Assembly: GCF_014647415.1 (NCBI RefSeq)
Contig: NZ_BMPD01000001.1
Coordinates: 124,001-188,000, forward strand
Direction: 5' to 3'
Source: Haloarcula sebkhae
GTDB lineage: Archaea; Halobacteriota; Halobacteria; Halobacteriales; Haloarculaceae
DNA: 64,000 bases
The notes under the pieces are model-generated. The model worked only from the letters and a program-made list of their open reading frames with translations, did no database searches and was not told the origin of the DNA. The translations under genes and the position numbers were made by a program. Positions 51,400-60,939 of this stretch are shown piece by piece; positions within the stretch are counted from its first letter, which is position 1; the number at the start of each line of letters is the position of its first letter.

Positions 51400-52854
51400 G
51401 TGACATCACTCACTCTCGAACCGCTGACGTACGAGGACATCCCGTCGGAGCGCCGTCCGGGGGTACTGCAGGCACTGGTCCCCGTACTCGGTGTCGTGCT
51501 CTTCCTCGGCATCGGATCGGGATATCTGAAGCTGGCCCCACACGGGCCGCTGCTCTGGAGCATCGTGCTGACGGGTGCAGTCGGCAAATACTGGCTGGGC
51601 TACTCGTGGGATGATCTCTACGAGGGGCTCGCGGACAGTCTGCTGATGGGACTGCAGGCCATTCTCATCCTGTTCATCATCTATGGCCTCATCGCGACGT
51701 GGGTTAGTGCGGGGACCATCCCCGGGCTGATGTACTACGGGCTCTCGATACTGACGCCGAACGTGTTCCTCCCGGCGACAGCGCTGCTTGCGATGGTCGT
51801 CGCCTTTTCAATCGGCTCGTCCTGGACGACGGCCGGCACGCTCGGCGTGGCCTTCATCGGTATCGGCTCCGGTCTCGGTGTGCCGACACCGATGACTGCC
51901 GGTGCCATCCTCTCGGGGGCCTATGCGGGCGACAAGCAGTCACCCCTCTCTGACACGACGAATCTTGCGGCCGCCGTGACGAACACCGACCTCTACGACC
52001 ACATCCGGGCGATGCGCAACGGGACTGTCTTGGCGTTTGGGCTCTCAGTACTGCTCTACGCTGCGCTGGGACTGCGTGCTGTCGGCGAAATCCCGACTGG
52101 GCGCGTCGCCGAGATACAGGGCGCACTCGCTGGGAGCTACGACCTCTCAGTGCTGGTGCTTCTTCCGCTCGTTGTCACCTTCGGGCTGGCGCTGTACGGA
52201 ATCCCGGCGCTCCCGACGCTCGTCGCCGGAGTCTTTGCCGGGGCCTTCACGACCATCTTCGTGCAGGGCCGGTCGTTCACTGCCGCGTGGACCGTCTTTC
52301 TCGACGGGACGGCCCCTGAGACGGGGACAACCCTCGTGAACGACCTGCTGGCCAGCGGTGGTATCTCGGGGTCGGCCTGGACGATTGCCGTCGTCGTCGC
52401 GGCGCTCAGTCTCGGTGGGCTACTTGAACGGACCGGCGTCCTCGCCGTGCTCGCACACCACCTCGCGACCGCTGTCCGTGGCCCGCGTAGCCTAGTGGTC
52501 GGGACCGGCGTTTCGGCTATCTTCGTCAACGCCTTTTCCGCACAGCAGTACATGAGCATCGTCGTCCCCGGCCTCACGCTCCGAAATCTCTATGACGAGT
52601 ACGGCCTGGCCAGCGACGACCTCTCGCAGGCTATCGAATCCGCCGGTACTCCGACCGGCGCGCTCTTCCCGTGGCACGCCGGTGCCGTCTATATGTCTGC
52701 GGTCTTTGGGGTTGGAACGCTCGCGTACGCCCCGTACTACTTCTTCGCGTTCCTCTCGCCGCTGATCCTGTTCGCGACGACGCTGTTCGGTGGCCGATAC
52801 GACGGGTCCGAGCAGGCTGATTCGGTCACGTCGTCCGCTGTCGCCGACGACTGA
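51400..52854 (+). CDS. nhaC: NhaC-family Na+/H+ antiporter
   Basis: A 484-residue membrane protein starting with GTG at 51400, with about 11-12 hydrophobic segments. The motif GSSWTTAGTLGVAFIGIGSG and the following AGAILSGAYAGDKQSPLSDT match NhaC antiporters, where the Asp and Ser residues take part in ion exchange. It probably exchanges Na+ for H+ and helps ion homeostasis in a high-salt cell. Upstream, a palindrome and TATA box suggest regulation. Alternatively an arginine/malate-type antiporter of the same family. Confidence 0.85.
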   Translation: MTSLTLEPLTYEDIPSERRPGVLQALVPVLGVVLFLGIGSGYLKLAPHGPLLWSIVLTGAVGKYWLGYSWDDLYEGLADSLLMGLQAILILFIIYGLIATWVSAGTIPGLMYYGLSILTPNVFLPATALLAMVVAFSIGSSWTTAGTLGVAFIGIGSGLGVPTPMTAGAILSGAYAGDKQSPLSDTTNLAAAVTNTDLYDHIRAMRNGTVLAFGLSVLLYAALGLRAVGEIPTGRVAEIQGALAGSYDLSVLVLLPLVVTFGLALYGIPALPTLVAGVFAGAFTTIFVQGRSFTAAWTVFLDGTAPETGTTLVNDLLASGGISGSAWTIAVVVAALSLGGLLERTGVLAVLAHHLATAVRGPRSLVVGTGVSAIFVNAFSAQQYMSIVVPGLTLRNLYDEYGLASDDLSQAIESAGTPTGALFPWHAGAVYMSAVFGVGTLAYAPYYFFAFLSPLILFATTLFGGRYDGSEQADSVTSSAVADD

Positions 52855-53016
52855 GTTCGGCTTCTCCTACGTTGTTTCTGTTACCGTATCTCCGCAGTGA
52901 CGGGGCATACACAGAGACAGCACGAACCGTAGGACGGTCCTCGCCGTGGCCACTGTGACACGAGGATGCCATGACGACCAGACACGGTTTTAGGCATCGA
53001 ACGTCAAGCGAGGGGT

Positions 53017-54735
53017 ATGACTGACCCCGAGACGCTCGACGTGACCATCGTCGACGGCTACGTCGACGAGCCCGCACACTTCGGGGTGCCGCCGTACATC
53101 TCGACGTACCCGCGGTACGCTGCCGGCGCGCTCGTCGATGCCGGCGTCCCCCGCGAGCAGATTACGTATCACACTATCGACGAACTCCGGGACGACAACG
53201 CCGTCTGGCGAGATGTCGAGGCCGCCGACCTCATGGTGTACGTCGGCGGCATGACCGTCCCCGGCAAGTACGTCGGCGGGACTCCGGCGGAACCCGACGA
53301 AGTGCGCGAGCTGGCCTGGACGGCCAACGGCACGTCCATCATGGGCGGCCCGGTCCGCTTCGGCGTCGGCGAGGCCAACGAGGGCGCGAGCGAGACGGCC
53401 CGCGACGACCTCGATTTCGACTTCCTCGCCATGGCCGACGTGGAGGCCGCCGTATTCGACCTCGTTGACTCCGGTCTCGAAGGATTCAACGACCGCTACC
53501 GTGACATCGAGGAGGAGACCCGATGGGCACGCGCCGGCGCGTTCGTCGTCGAACAGCACCCGAACCATCCCGACTACCTCATCTGCGAGATGGAGACCTC
53601 CCGGGGCTGTCCGTACCGGTGTTCCTTCTGCACGGAGCCGATGTACGGCAACCCGGACTTCCGGCCGCCCGAGAGCGTCGTCGACGAGGTTGACGCCCTC
53701 TCGGACCGCGGTGTGAAGCACTTCCGGCTTGGCCGGCAGGCCGACATCCTCGCGTACGGCGGCGACGGGGAAGCGCCTAACCCGGACGCCCTTCGGCGGC
53801 TCTACGGCGGCATCCGCGAGGTCGCCCCGGACCTTGAGACGCTGCATCTCGACAACATGAACCCCATTACGGTCGTGAAGTGGCCCGGAGAGGCCCGCGA
53901 GGGGATTCGCATCATCGCCGAGCACAACACGCCCGGTGACACCGCCGCGTTCGGACTGGAGTCGGCCGATCCGAACGTGATGAGCGACAACAATCTCAAC
54001 GTCACTGCCGACCAGTGTTTCGAGGCGGTGAAGATCGTCAACGAGGTGGCTGGCTGGCGGCCTGGCGGAGAGAAGGGGACTGCACCCAACTTCGGCGACG
54101 ACGCCGCCCGGCGGCTCCCCAAACTGCTCCCGGGAATCAATCTGGTCCACGGGCTGAAAGGCGAGACGCGGGAGACCTTCGAGCACAACAAGCGGTTCCT
54201 CCAGCGGGTCTACGACGAGGGGCTGATGCTCCGGCGGGTGAACATCCGTCAGGTGATGGCCTTCGAGGGGACCGACATGGCCGACACCGGCGCGGAGATC
54301 GCCAAGGACCACAAGCAACTGTTCAAGCAGTACAAACAGGAGGTCCGGGAGACCATCGACAACCCGATGCTCCAGCGGGTCGCGCCGCCAGGAACGGTTC
54401 TGCCCGACGTGCATCTGGAATACCACCAGGACGGCAAGACCTTCGGCCGCCAACTGGGGACGTACCCGCTGCTCGTAGGCATTCCGGGCGAGCGTGAACT
54501 CGGCAGCGTCGTCGACATCGCGGTCACCGACCACGGCTACCGGTCGGTCACCGGTGTCCCCTACCCGCTGGACCTCAACAGCGCGTCGATGAACGAACTC
54601 ACCGCGATTCCCGGCATCGGCCGGAGCACCGCCGGCGACGTGGTGGTAAACAGGCCCTACGAGTCGGTCGGGGACATCGACGTCGCATCCATCGAGCGGT
54701 TCGCGACCACCCAGTCGGGGGAAGGCGCTGACTAA
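53017..54735 (+). CDS. Radical SAM protein with C-terminal HhH
   Basis: A 572-residue enzyme. The Fe-S motif is CPYRCSFC (C198, C202, C205); before it the first 180 residues are a B12-binding-like alpha/beta domain (VTIVDGYVDEPAHFGVPPYI). HGLKGETRETFEHNKRFLQR and VNIRQVMAFEGTDMA belong to the radical SAM barrel and a methylthiotransferase-like region. The C-terminal 70 residues are a helix-hairpin-helix (DLNSASMNELTAIPGIGRST), a nucleic-acid binding module. The reaction is unknown; a nucleic-acid or tRNA modification is plausible. Confidence 0.82.
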   Translation: MTDPETLDVTIVDGYVDEPAHFGVPPYISTYPRYAAGALVDAGVPREQITYHTIDELRDDNAVWRDVEAADLMVYVGGMTVPGKYVGGTPAEPDEVRELAWTANGTSIMGGPVRFGVGEANEGASETARDDLDFDFLAMADVEAAVFDLVDSGLEGFNDRYRDIEEETRWARAGAFVVEQHPNHPDYLICEMETSRGCPYRCSFCTEPMYGNPDFRPPESVVDEVDALSDRGVKHFRLGRQADILAYGGDGEAPNPDALRRLYGGIREVAPDLETLHLDNMNPITVVKWPGEAREGIRIIAEHNTPGDTAAFGLESADPNVMSDNNLNVTADQCFEAVKIVNEVAGWRPGGEKGTAPNFGDDAARRLPKLLPGINLVHGLKGETRETFEHNKRFLQRVYDEGLMLRRVNIRQVMAFEGTDMADTGAEIAKDHKQLFKQYKQEVRETIDNPMLQRVAPPGTVLPDVHLEYHQDGKTFGRQLGTYPLLVGIPGERELGSVVDIAVTDHGYRSVTGVPYPLDLNSASMNELTAIPGIGRSTAGDVVVNRPYESVGDIDVASIERFATTQSGEGAD

Positions 54736-54803
54736 CGGCTGCTCCGGTCCCCTCAGCCTAACGAACGGAAAGTACTTTTCACTCCGGGGATGACCAAGAG
54801 CGT

Positions 54804-56621
54804 ATGACTGCGGTCGAGGTGAGCGTCGTTCTCCCCGCTTACAACGAAGCAGACACCATCGAGGGGACAGTGTCGACAACGCTTGCGACGCTCGCCTCGT
54901 TTCTCCCCGAAGACGCGTACGAAGTCATCGTCGCGGAGGACGGCTGCTCGGACCGCACGCCCGAAATCGCGACGCGACTCGCGAACGAGGACAGCCGGGT
55001 CCGACACGTCCACAGCGACAACCGGCTCGGCCGCGGCGGCGCATTAGAGTACGCCTTCGAGCGGGCCGACGGCGAGACCCTGGTGTATTTCGATACGGAT
55101 CTCGCGACGGATATGTCGCATCTCGAAGAACTCGTCAACGCCGTGCGTGTCGACGGCTACGACGTGGCGACGGGGTCACGATGGATGCCCGAAAACCGAG
55201 CCGACCGGCCCGCAAAGCGTGGGATTCCGAGCTTCGGCTACAACACGCTCGTCCGGGCGGTCCTCCGTTCGGATCTCAAGGATCACCAGTGCGGGTTCAA
55301 GGCCTTCGACCGGCAGGCACTGGAAACGCTGTTGCCCCGCGTGCAGGACGAGCACTGGTTCTGGGACACGGAACTGCTCGTGAAGGCTCAGCGCAACGGC
55401 TACCGGGTAAAGGAGTTCCCTGTCGACTGGACGCCGAAGGGGGACTCCAAGGTGGACATCGTCCGAGACGTGTTCGGGATGGGCAGCCAGATACTCCGGA
55501 CCTTCTGGGAGCTGTCGGTTAGCCCCAGAATCACGCGGGAGGTGTCGCTCGGCGCAGGCACGATGCTCGTCGTCATTGCGCTCCTGTTGATGACACAGTA
55601 TCTCGACCCTGACCGTGTCCTCGCCGAGATGGCAGGCGCAGCCCCCGAGATCGTCGCACTGAGCGCTGTTGTCTATGCCGTCTCGTGGCCGCTCCGTGGT
55701 ATCCGCTATCGCGACATCCTCGTCTCGATGGGGTACCGGGAGCGGTGGGGCTTCCTGACGGGCGCGATATTCATCAGCCAGACCGGGAACCTCGTGTTCC
55801 CGGCACGAGCCGGCGACGCAGTTCGGGCGTACGTTATCAAGGCCCGCCGTTCGATCCCCTACCCCTCGGGATTCGCGTCGCTGGCCGTCGAGCGTGTGTT
55901 CGACCTGCTGACGATCACGCTCCTTGCCGGCGTCGTCATGATCGGACTAGCTGTAACGGGATCGGCCGAACAGTTGCTGACGGCGCTGACGGGCGACACT
56001 GTCGGCGGCGACGCGGCCAGCAGCGGGCGGACCGCCGTGGCCGTGGCCGGCGGTGTCGGCGTCGCCGCTATCGGAGCGGTGGTGGCTATCGTCGCCAGTG
56101 CGCGGAGCGACCGGAACTTCGTCCGGGCGGTCATTGGCCGGCTGAGCAGCGACTCCTACGCCGACCACGTCGCTGGCGTCATTGAGGGGTTCGTCGGCGA
56201 TGTGCAGACAGTGGCCGCCGACGGGTCGGCCTTCACCCGTGTCGGCATCGGAAGCCTCCTCATCTGGACGTTCGATGTCATAACGGCCCTGATCGTCTTC
56301 GCGGCCTTCGGCTACAGCCTGACGCCGTCGCTGGTGGCTGTTGGCTTCTTTGCGGTCAGCGTCGGGAACCTCGCAAAGGTCCTGCCGCTGACACCCGGCG
56401 GGGTCGGTCTCTACGAGGGAGCGTTCACCGTCATCGTCGCGTCGCTGACGCCGGTCGGCGTCGCCGCGGCCATTGGCGTCGCTATCGTCGACCACGCAGT
56501 CAAGAACGTCGTCACCATCATCGGCGGCGTCGCGTCGATGGCCTGGCTCAACGTCTCGCTGACGACGGCGGTCGAAGAGTCTCAGTCCACAGACGCTATC
56601 GAACCGGAAACGAACGACTGA
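54804..56621 (+). CDS. aglD: AglD-like glycosyltransferase with membrane domain
   Basis: A 605-residue fusion. Residues 1-230 are a GT2 dolichyl-phosphate glycosyltransferase: VVLPAYNEADTIEGTVSTTL at the N-terminus, the metal motif DTD (residues 97-99) and HQCGFKAFDRQALETLLPRV. The remaining part is a polytopic UPF0104/flippase-like domain with about eight hydrophobic segments and LPLTPGGVGLYEGAFTVIVA near the end. This arrangement matches Haloferax AglD, which charges dolichol phosphate with the final hexose in S-layer N-glycosylation. The symbol is assigned by architecture and neighbours, not by alignment. Confidence 0.75.
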   Translation: MTAVEVSVVLPAYNEADTIEGTVSTTLATLASFLPEDAYEVIVAEDGCSDRTPEIATRLANEDSRVRHVHSDNRLGRGGALEYAFERADGETLVYFDTDLATDMSHLEELVNAVRVDGYDVATGSRWMPENRADRPAKRGIPSFGYNTLVRAVLRSDLKDHQCGFKAFDRQALETLLPRVQDEHWFWDTELLVKAQRNGYRVKEFPVDWTPKGDSKVDIVRDVFGMGSQILRTFWELSVSPRITREVSLGAGTMLVVIALLLMTQYLDPDRVLAEMAGAAPEIVALSAVVYAVSWPLRGIRYRDILVSMGYRERWGFLTGAIFISQTGNLVFPARAGDAVRAYVIKARRSIPYPSGFASLAVERVFDLLTITLLAGVVMIGLAVTGSAEQLLTALTGDTVGGDAASSGRTAVAVAGGVGVAAIGAVVAIVASARSDRNFVRAVIGRLSSDSYADHVAGVIEGFVGDVQTVAADGSAFTRVGIGSLLIWTFDVITALIVFAAFGYSLTPSLVAVGFFAVSVGNLAKVLPLTPGGVGLYEGAFTVIVASLTPVGVAAAIGVAIVDHAVKNVVTIIGGVASMAWLNVSLTTAVEESQSTDAIEPETND

Positions 56622-56798
56622 TCGCAGTTCTGACGCGCCCCACACTCCGTCACGACTGGGATTGCGCTAGCAATACTAGGACAGTCCAACAGCACTCTAC
56701 CGAGACTGCTCTTCCAGCTACCAGCTACCAGAGCGGTGTATTTCTTTACGAATATTATAAATAAGGGCGGCTTTACTAACAATGTTTAATATAATGGT

Positions 56799-56812
56799 TA
56801 ATATTATATAAT
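56799..56812 (+). promoter_or_regulatory. AT-rich promoter of the Tat-exported hydrolase
   Basis: The tail of a strongly AT-rich block (about 56750-56812) ends in taatattatataat, 26-30 nt before the ATG at 56836. The remainder of 56622-56835 contains no gene. Confidence 0.5.
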
Positions 56813-56835
56813 TTGGAAAGCTATGCAGTTCTGCT

Positions 56836-57756
56836 ATGTTTCAACGTAGCATACAATCGAACGAACCGGACAGGCAAACGCGACGCAGTTTCCTCAAGGC
56901 CTCGACCGGTGCTGTGGCATCGGTGGCGGCACTCGGTGCGAGTGGTTCTGTACGGGGCGGCAAATTCGGTGGTGATGACGGAGAGTACACGGCTCCAGCG
57001 GAATTCCCGCTCGTTTCGACGCGTGATCAGTTCACTGACGACGCTACACTGAAGTCTGAATACACAGAGACAGAGTACGAAACAATCGGGGACTGGGATT
57101 CTAGCCGAGCCAGCGACGATACGGAACTCGTCATCTTCGTCCACGGCTGGAGTCTCGGGGAGACGGATGCCAGAAACGCCGCCTACACCTGTCAGGTCGG
57201 GCTTGAAGAGAACGAATACGACCAGTTCAACGTAGGATTTACCTGGGATGCTGACAAGGGCGACGGCATCGGCTGGTACGAGGGTGTCGCCATCGGCAAA
57301 CAAAACGGTCCAAAACTCGCACAGTGGGTTGTCGACCACAACGACAGCGGTGGGCTTCCAGTCCGGGTAATCGGACATTCGCTCGGCGCAAAGGTGGCTG
57401 TAGAAGCGGTGGCGTCGCTTCACGAGCGTGGACGCGAAGATGCAGTCAAGTCGGTGGCGTTACTGGGCGGCGCTATCGGTGAATCCGTCGTTGAGGTCGA
57501 CGAGACATACGGCGAATCTATCGAGTACGCCACCACGTCCTTCGATAACTTCCACAAGGACGACGACGCGGTGCTGGGGACTGCATTCAGTGCTGCCGAG
57601 TGGGCGGAAGCGGTCGGTGAAACGGGTGTGCAGAGTCCCGGAGACGCCCCCGAGAACTACACCGATTATGATGTAACGGAGTCTGTTGCCGACCACAATT
57701 CCTACTACGAGCCCGATGAGGGGTGTATACCCGACGTCGTCGAGACGTTTCAGTAG
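56836..57756 (+). CDS. Tat-exported alpha/beta hydrolase
   Basis: A 306-residue protein. The N-terminus carries a twin-arginine signal RQTRRSFLKASTGAVASVAA (RR at residues 16-17), so it is exported folded. The hydrolase core includes LVIFVHGWSLG (oxyanion) and the nucleophile elbow VIGHSLGAK. The base-rich surroundings are AT-richer than average, hinting at separate origin or high expression. Probable lipase or esterase; the substrate is unknown. A catalytic Asp and His are likely in the second half (one candidate is ADHNSYYEPD). Confidence 0.8.
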   Translation: MFQRSIQSNEPDRQTRRSFLKASTGAVASVAALGASGSVRGGKFGGDDGEYTAPAEFPLVSTRDQFTDDATLKSEYTETEYETIGDWDSSRASDDTELVIFVHGWSLGETDARNAAYTCQVGLEENEYDQFNVGFTWDADKGDGIGWYEGVAIGKQNGPKLAQWVVDHNDSGGLPVRVIGHSLGAKVAVEAVASLHERGREDAVKSVALLGGAIGESVVEVDETYGESIEYATTSFDNFHKDDDAVLGTAFSAAEWAEAVGETGVQSPGDAPENYTDYDVTESVADHNSYYEPDEGCIPDVVETFQ

Positions 57757-57922
57757 GACGTGAAGGCGAAGGGGGTGATTCTACCCATCGTATACGATTA
57801 TAACTGGGTTGTGGGAAATCAGTCAAAAATACCCGATAGCTATTATATGAATGGTCATGCGACTAATGCACAAACGTGGGTTTCGTGACGTGTATCGGTG
57901 GTCTCCATAACAATACCGGAAT

Positions 57923-57930
57923 GTTTTAAT
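57923..57930 (+). promoter_or_regulatory. TATA box for tfb
   Basis: gttttaat lies 85-90 nt before the ATG at 58014, so the transcript probably has a leader of about 60 nt. I see nothing else gene-like in 57757-58013. Confidence 0.5.
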
Positions 57931-58013
57931 GACTTTCGTTCGAATACAGTGTTACCGACTGCCTCCGGGTTCTGTGATGTCTCCCACCCGGTGAGCACCC
58001 GCCTTCGCAACCA

Positions 58014-58979
58014 ATGAGTGAACACACACGGACGCGACAGCAGCATGAAGAACAGACGACGGAGTCGACGGAATCGGAGAGCACAGCGTGCCCGGAGTGC
58101 AGTGGCTCGCTCGTCATCGACGACGAACACGGCGAAACGGTCTGTGAAGACTGTGGGCTGGTCGTCGAGTCCGACGAAATCGACCGCGGGCCCGAGTGGC
58201 GCGCGTTCGACTCCAGCGAGAAAGACGAGAAGTCCCGCGTTGGCGCGCCGACGACGAACATGATGCACGACAAGGGACTCTCGACCAACATCGACTGGCG
58301 CGACAAGGACGCCTACGGGAACTCCCTGTCGGGCAAACAGCGCCAGAAGATGCAGCGCCTGCGCAAGTGGAACGAGCGCTTCAGAACTCGGGACTCCAAG
58401 GAGCGCAACCTCAAGCAGGCGCTGGGCGAAATCGACCGGATGGCCTCTGCGCTGGGACTCCCCGAAAACGTCCGCGAGACGGCCAGCGTCATCTACCGCC
58501 GTGCACTCGACGAGGACCTGCTGCCCGGCCGCTCCATCGAGGGTGTCTCGACGGCCTCCGTCTACGCCGCCGCGCGACAGGCCGGCGTCCCGCGCTCGCT
58601 CGACGAGATCACGGAGGTCTCCCGAGTCGAAAAGAGCGAGATCGCCCGCACTTACCGCTACGTCGTCCGGGAACTCAGCCTCGAAGTCCGTCCAGCCGAC
58701 CCCGAGAGCTACGTCCCGCGCTTTGCCTCCTCGCTGGAACTGTCCGACGAGGCCGAGCACCGCGCCCGTCAGCTCCTCCAGAACGCCAAGGAGCAGGGTG
58801 TCCACTCTGGAAAATCGCCAGTCGGCCTCGCCGCCGCCGCGGTGTACGCCGCGGCGCTACTGACCAACGAGAAGACGACGCAAGCCGCTGTCTCCGAGGT
58901 CGCCGACATCTCCGAGGTCACCATCCGCAACCGCTACCACGAACTGCTGGAAGCCGAGCAGGACCTGCCCGTCGCGTAA
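58014..58979 (+). CDS. tfb: Transcription initiation factor IIB (TFB)
   Basis: A 321-residue TFB. The N-terminal zinc ribbon is CPECSGSLVIDDEHGETVCE plus DCG (residues about 27-52), followed by the B-reader region (DRGPEWRAFDSSEKDEKSRV) and two cyclin repeats (EIDRMASALGLPENVRETAS and EVRPADPESYVPRFASSLEL). It recruits RNA polymerase to TBP-bound promoters. Haloarchaea have several TFB paralogs, so which one this is cannot be settled here. The long leader upstream is unusual for a haloarchaeal gene. Confidence 0.95.
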   Translation: MSEHTRTRQQHEEQTTESTESESTACPECSGSLVIDDEHGETVCEDCGLVVESDEIDRGPEWRAFDSSEKDEKSRVGAPTTNMMHDKGLSTNIDWRDKDAYGNSLSGKQRQKMQRLRKWNERFRTRDSKERNLKQALGEIDRMASALGLPENVRETASVIYRRALDEDLLPGRSIEGVSTASVYAAARQAGVPRSLDEITEVSRVEKSEIARTYRYVVRELSLEVRPADPESYVPRFASSLELSDEAEHRARQLLQNAKEQGVHSGKSPVGLAAAAVYAAALLTNEKTTQAAVSEVADISEVTIRNRYHELLEAEQDLPVA

Positions 58980-59100
58980 GCTCGGTAGTTGCGTCGCATC
59001 GCTGTGAGGGCTGTTTTTGGCATCAGTTGTCGCACGCAGAGCGTGCACTCCGTCGGCCGATAACCGCAAGACTAGAGTCGTCTCATCCGCTGGGACCGGT

Positions 59101-60129
59101 ATGGAGACGACACACCGGGTTCGAACCGGTGACGCCCGCACGCTTGAGTGTCCCGACGACAGCGTCGAACTGGTAGTCACGTCCCCCCCGTACCCGATGA
59201 TCGAGATGTGGGACGACATCTTCACCGAACTGGACCCCGCCATCGGAGGGGCGCTGGACGACGGAGACGGGGACCGGGCATTCACACTGATGCACGAGGT
59301 ACTCGATGCAGTGTGGGCTGAGATAGAGCGCGTGCTGGTTCCCGGTGGCATTGCATGTATCAACGTCGGGGACGCGACGCGGTCCCTAGAGGACGGCTTC
59401 CGCTCCTATCCGAACCACGCCGAAATAACCGACCGGCTGACCGACCACGGACTTCGCGCGTTGCCCGATATTCTGTGGCGTAAGCCAACCAACAGCGGCG
59501 CGAAGTTCATGGGATCTGGGATGGTGCCGCCAAACGCCTACCCGACGCTCGAACACGAACACATCCTCGTGTTCCGCAACGGGGAGCGCCGCCGCCTCGA
59601 ACCGGGCGCGGACCGTCGCTACGAGAGCGCCTATTTCTGGGAGGAGCGCAACGAGTGGTTCTCCGACCTCTGGGAACTCCTCGGCGAGACCCAGAGCCTC
59701 GACGACGGGCTTCGGGACCGCTCGGGTGCCTTTCCACTGACGGTACCCTACCGGCTCATATCGATGTTCTCGGTGTACGGCGACACCGTACTCGACCCGT
59801 TTCTCGGCACTGGGACGACGACGCTGGCGGCGATGGTCGCCGGCCGGAACTCGGTCGGAGTGGACCGCGACCCGGACCTGCTGTCCGCTCTGGAAGACCG
59901 GGTTGCCACCGCCCCGGAGCGTTCTCGAACCATCGCTGAGGAGCGCCTCGCCGACCACCGCTCGTGGGTAGAGCAGCGGCGCGCCGACGGGAAAGAACCG
60001 GGATACGAGGCCGAGCAGTACGATTTCGCCGTCAACACGAAACAGGAACAACGGATTCAGTTCTACGCAGTCGATACCGTTACGGCGACCAACGACGGCT
60101 TCCGGTCCGTCCACGAGCCGGTCGAGTAA
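59101..60129 (+). CDS. zim: Orphan beta-class DNA methyltransferase (CTAG-type candidate)
   Basis: A 342-residue DNA methyltransferase. Catalytic motif IV is TSPPYP (residues 27-32), near the N-terminus; the AdoMet motif I region DPFLGTGTTTLAAMVAG follows near residue 232, so the order is IV before I, as in beta-class enzymes that form N4-methylcytosine or N6-methyladenine. No restriction gene is nearby. In Haloferax an orphan enzyme of this type (Zim, HVO_0794) methylates CTAG and lies near aglD; the same neighbours are seen here. The symbol is therefore a context-based inference. Confidence 0.7.
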   Translation: METTHRVRTGDARTLECPDDSVELVVTSPPYPMIEMWDDIFTELDPAIGGALDDGDGDRAFTLMHEVLDAVWAEIERVLVPGGIACINVGDATRSLEDGFRSYPNHAEITDRLTDHGLRALPDILWRKPTNSGAKFMGSGMVPPNAYPTLEHEHILVFRNGERRRLEPGADRRYESAYFWEERNEWFSDLWELLGETQSLDDGLRDRSGAFPLTVPYRLISMFSVYGDTVLDPFLGTGTTTLAAMVAGRNSVGVDRDPDLLSALEDRVATAPERSRTIAEERLADHRSWVEQRRADGKEPGYEAEQYDFAVNTKQEQRIQFYAVDTVTATNDGFRSVHEPVE

Positions 60130-60165
60130 GCACGGCTTTTTGTGCGGCTCCGTCGAAGCCGACCT

Positions 60166-60855
60166 ATGAACTTCGAGTCGTTCACCCTGCTCGCCGCCAC
60201 CGACGACCTCGGGGTGGAACCGGCCGCCCGGGCCGATGCCGACGGGTTGGAGCTACGGATGGATTTCGCCGACGAGCCGCTGGCACAACTGGACGCCTAC
60301 GACGGCGACCTCCCGATACTCGTCACCAACCGGCCGACGTGGGAGGGCGGCGAAGCCGCCGACACCGCGGGTCGCCTCAACGCGCTCGAAACCGCACTCG
60401 AACACGACGCCGTGACGGCTGTCGACCTCGAACTCGCGGCGCTGGAGGGAACCGGCGACCACGACGCCGGCCGCGTCGCCGACGTTGCCTGCGACCACGG
60501 AGCGTCCGTCGTCGTCTCGACGCACAACTTCGGGTCGACGGCCGACCGTGACGCGATCGTGAGTCGGCTCGATCGAGCCTGTTCGCACGGTGACGTGGGG
60601 AAGATGGCGAGTACGGCTCAGTCGCCGGACGACGTACTGGCGATGCTCGGGGCAACCCGCGAACTGACTGCCGACGGCGAACAGGTCGCCACGATGTGTA
60701 TGGGTGCGGCCGGTCGGCACTCCAGAGCCGTTGCCCCGCTGTACGGCTCCCGCATCGGCTACGCACCGGTCGACCCCGCTGACGCGACCGCTCCGGGTCA
60801 GTACGACCTCGCGACGCTCCGGACCCTGGTTGGACAGCTACAGAGCGACGTCTGA
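60166..60855 (+). CDS. aroD: 3-dehydroquinate dehydratase, type I
   Basis: A 229-residue type I 3-dehydroquinate dehydratase starting at ATG 60166. The Schiff-base lysine is in GDVGKMASTAQS (near K146) and the catalytic His in VVVSTHNFGST. GLELRMDFAD near the N-terminus and MGAAGRHSRAVAPLYGSRIG close the barrel. It dehydrates 3-dehydroquinate in the shikimate pathway. It lies 1.7 kb from 3-dehydroquinate synthase II, the previous step. A 36 nt gap separates it from the methyltransferase gene. Confidence 0.9.
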   Translation: MNFESFTLLAATDDLGVEPAARADADGLELRMDFADEPLAQLDAYDGDLPILVTNRPTWEGGEAADTAGRLNALETALEHDAVTAVDLELAALEGTGDHDAGRVADVACDHGASVVVSTHNFGSTADRDAIVSRLDRACSHGDVGKMASTAQSPDDVLAMLGATRELTADGEQVATMCMGAAGRHSRAVAPLYGSRIGYAPVDPADATAPGQYDLATLRTLVGQLQSDV

Positions 60856-60939
60856 GCCGGTAACCGCCCGCTTCGGGGCTTTCGTCCGGCTAGTGATCCT
60901 TCGGAAGATATAGGGGTGTGCGAGATAGATTCGCCGAGT

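Noticed and set aside
52990-54879. 629-codon minus-strand open frame opposite the radical SAM gene
   Set aside because: It is the antisense shadow of a well-defined radical SAM protein and has no family motifs.
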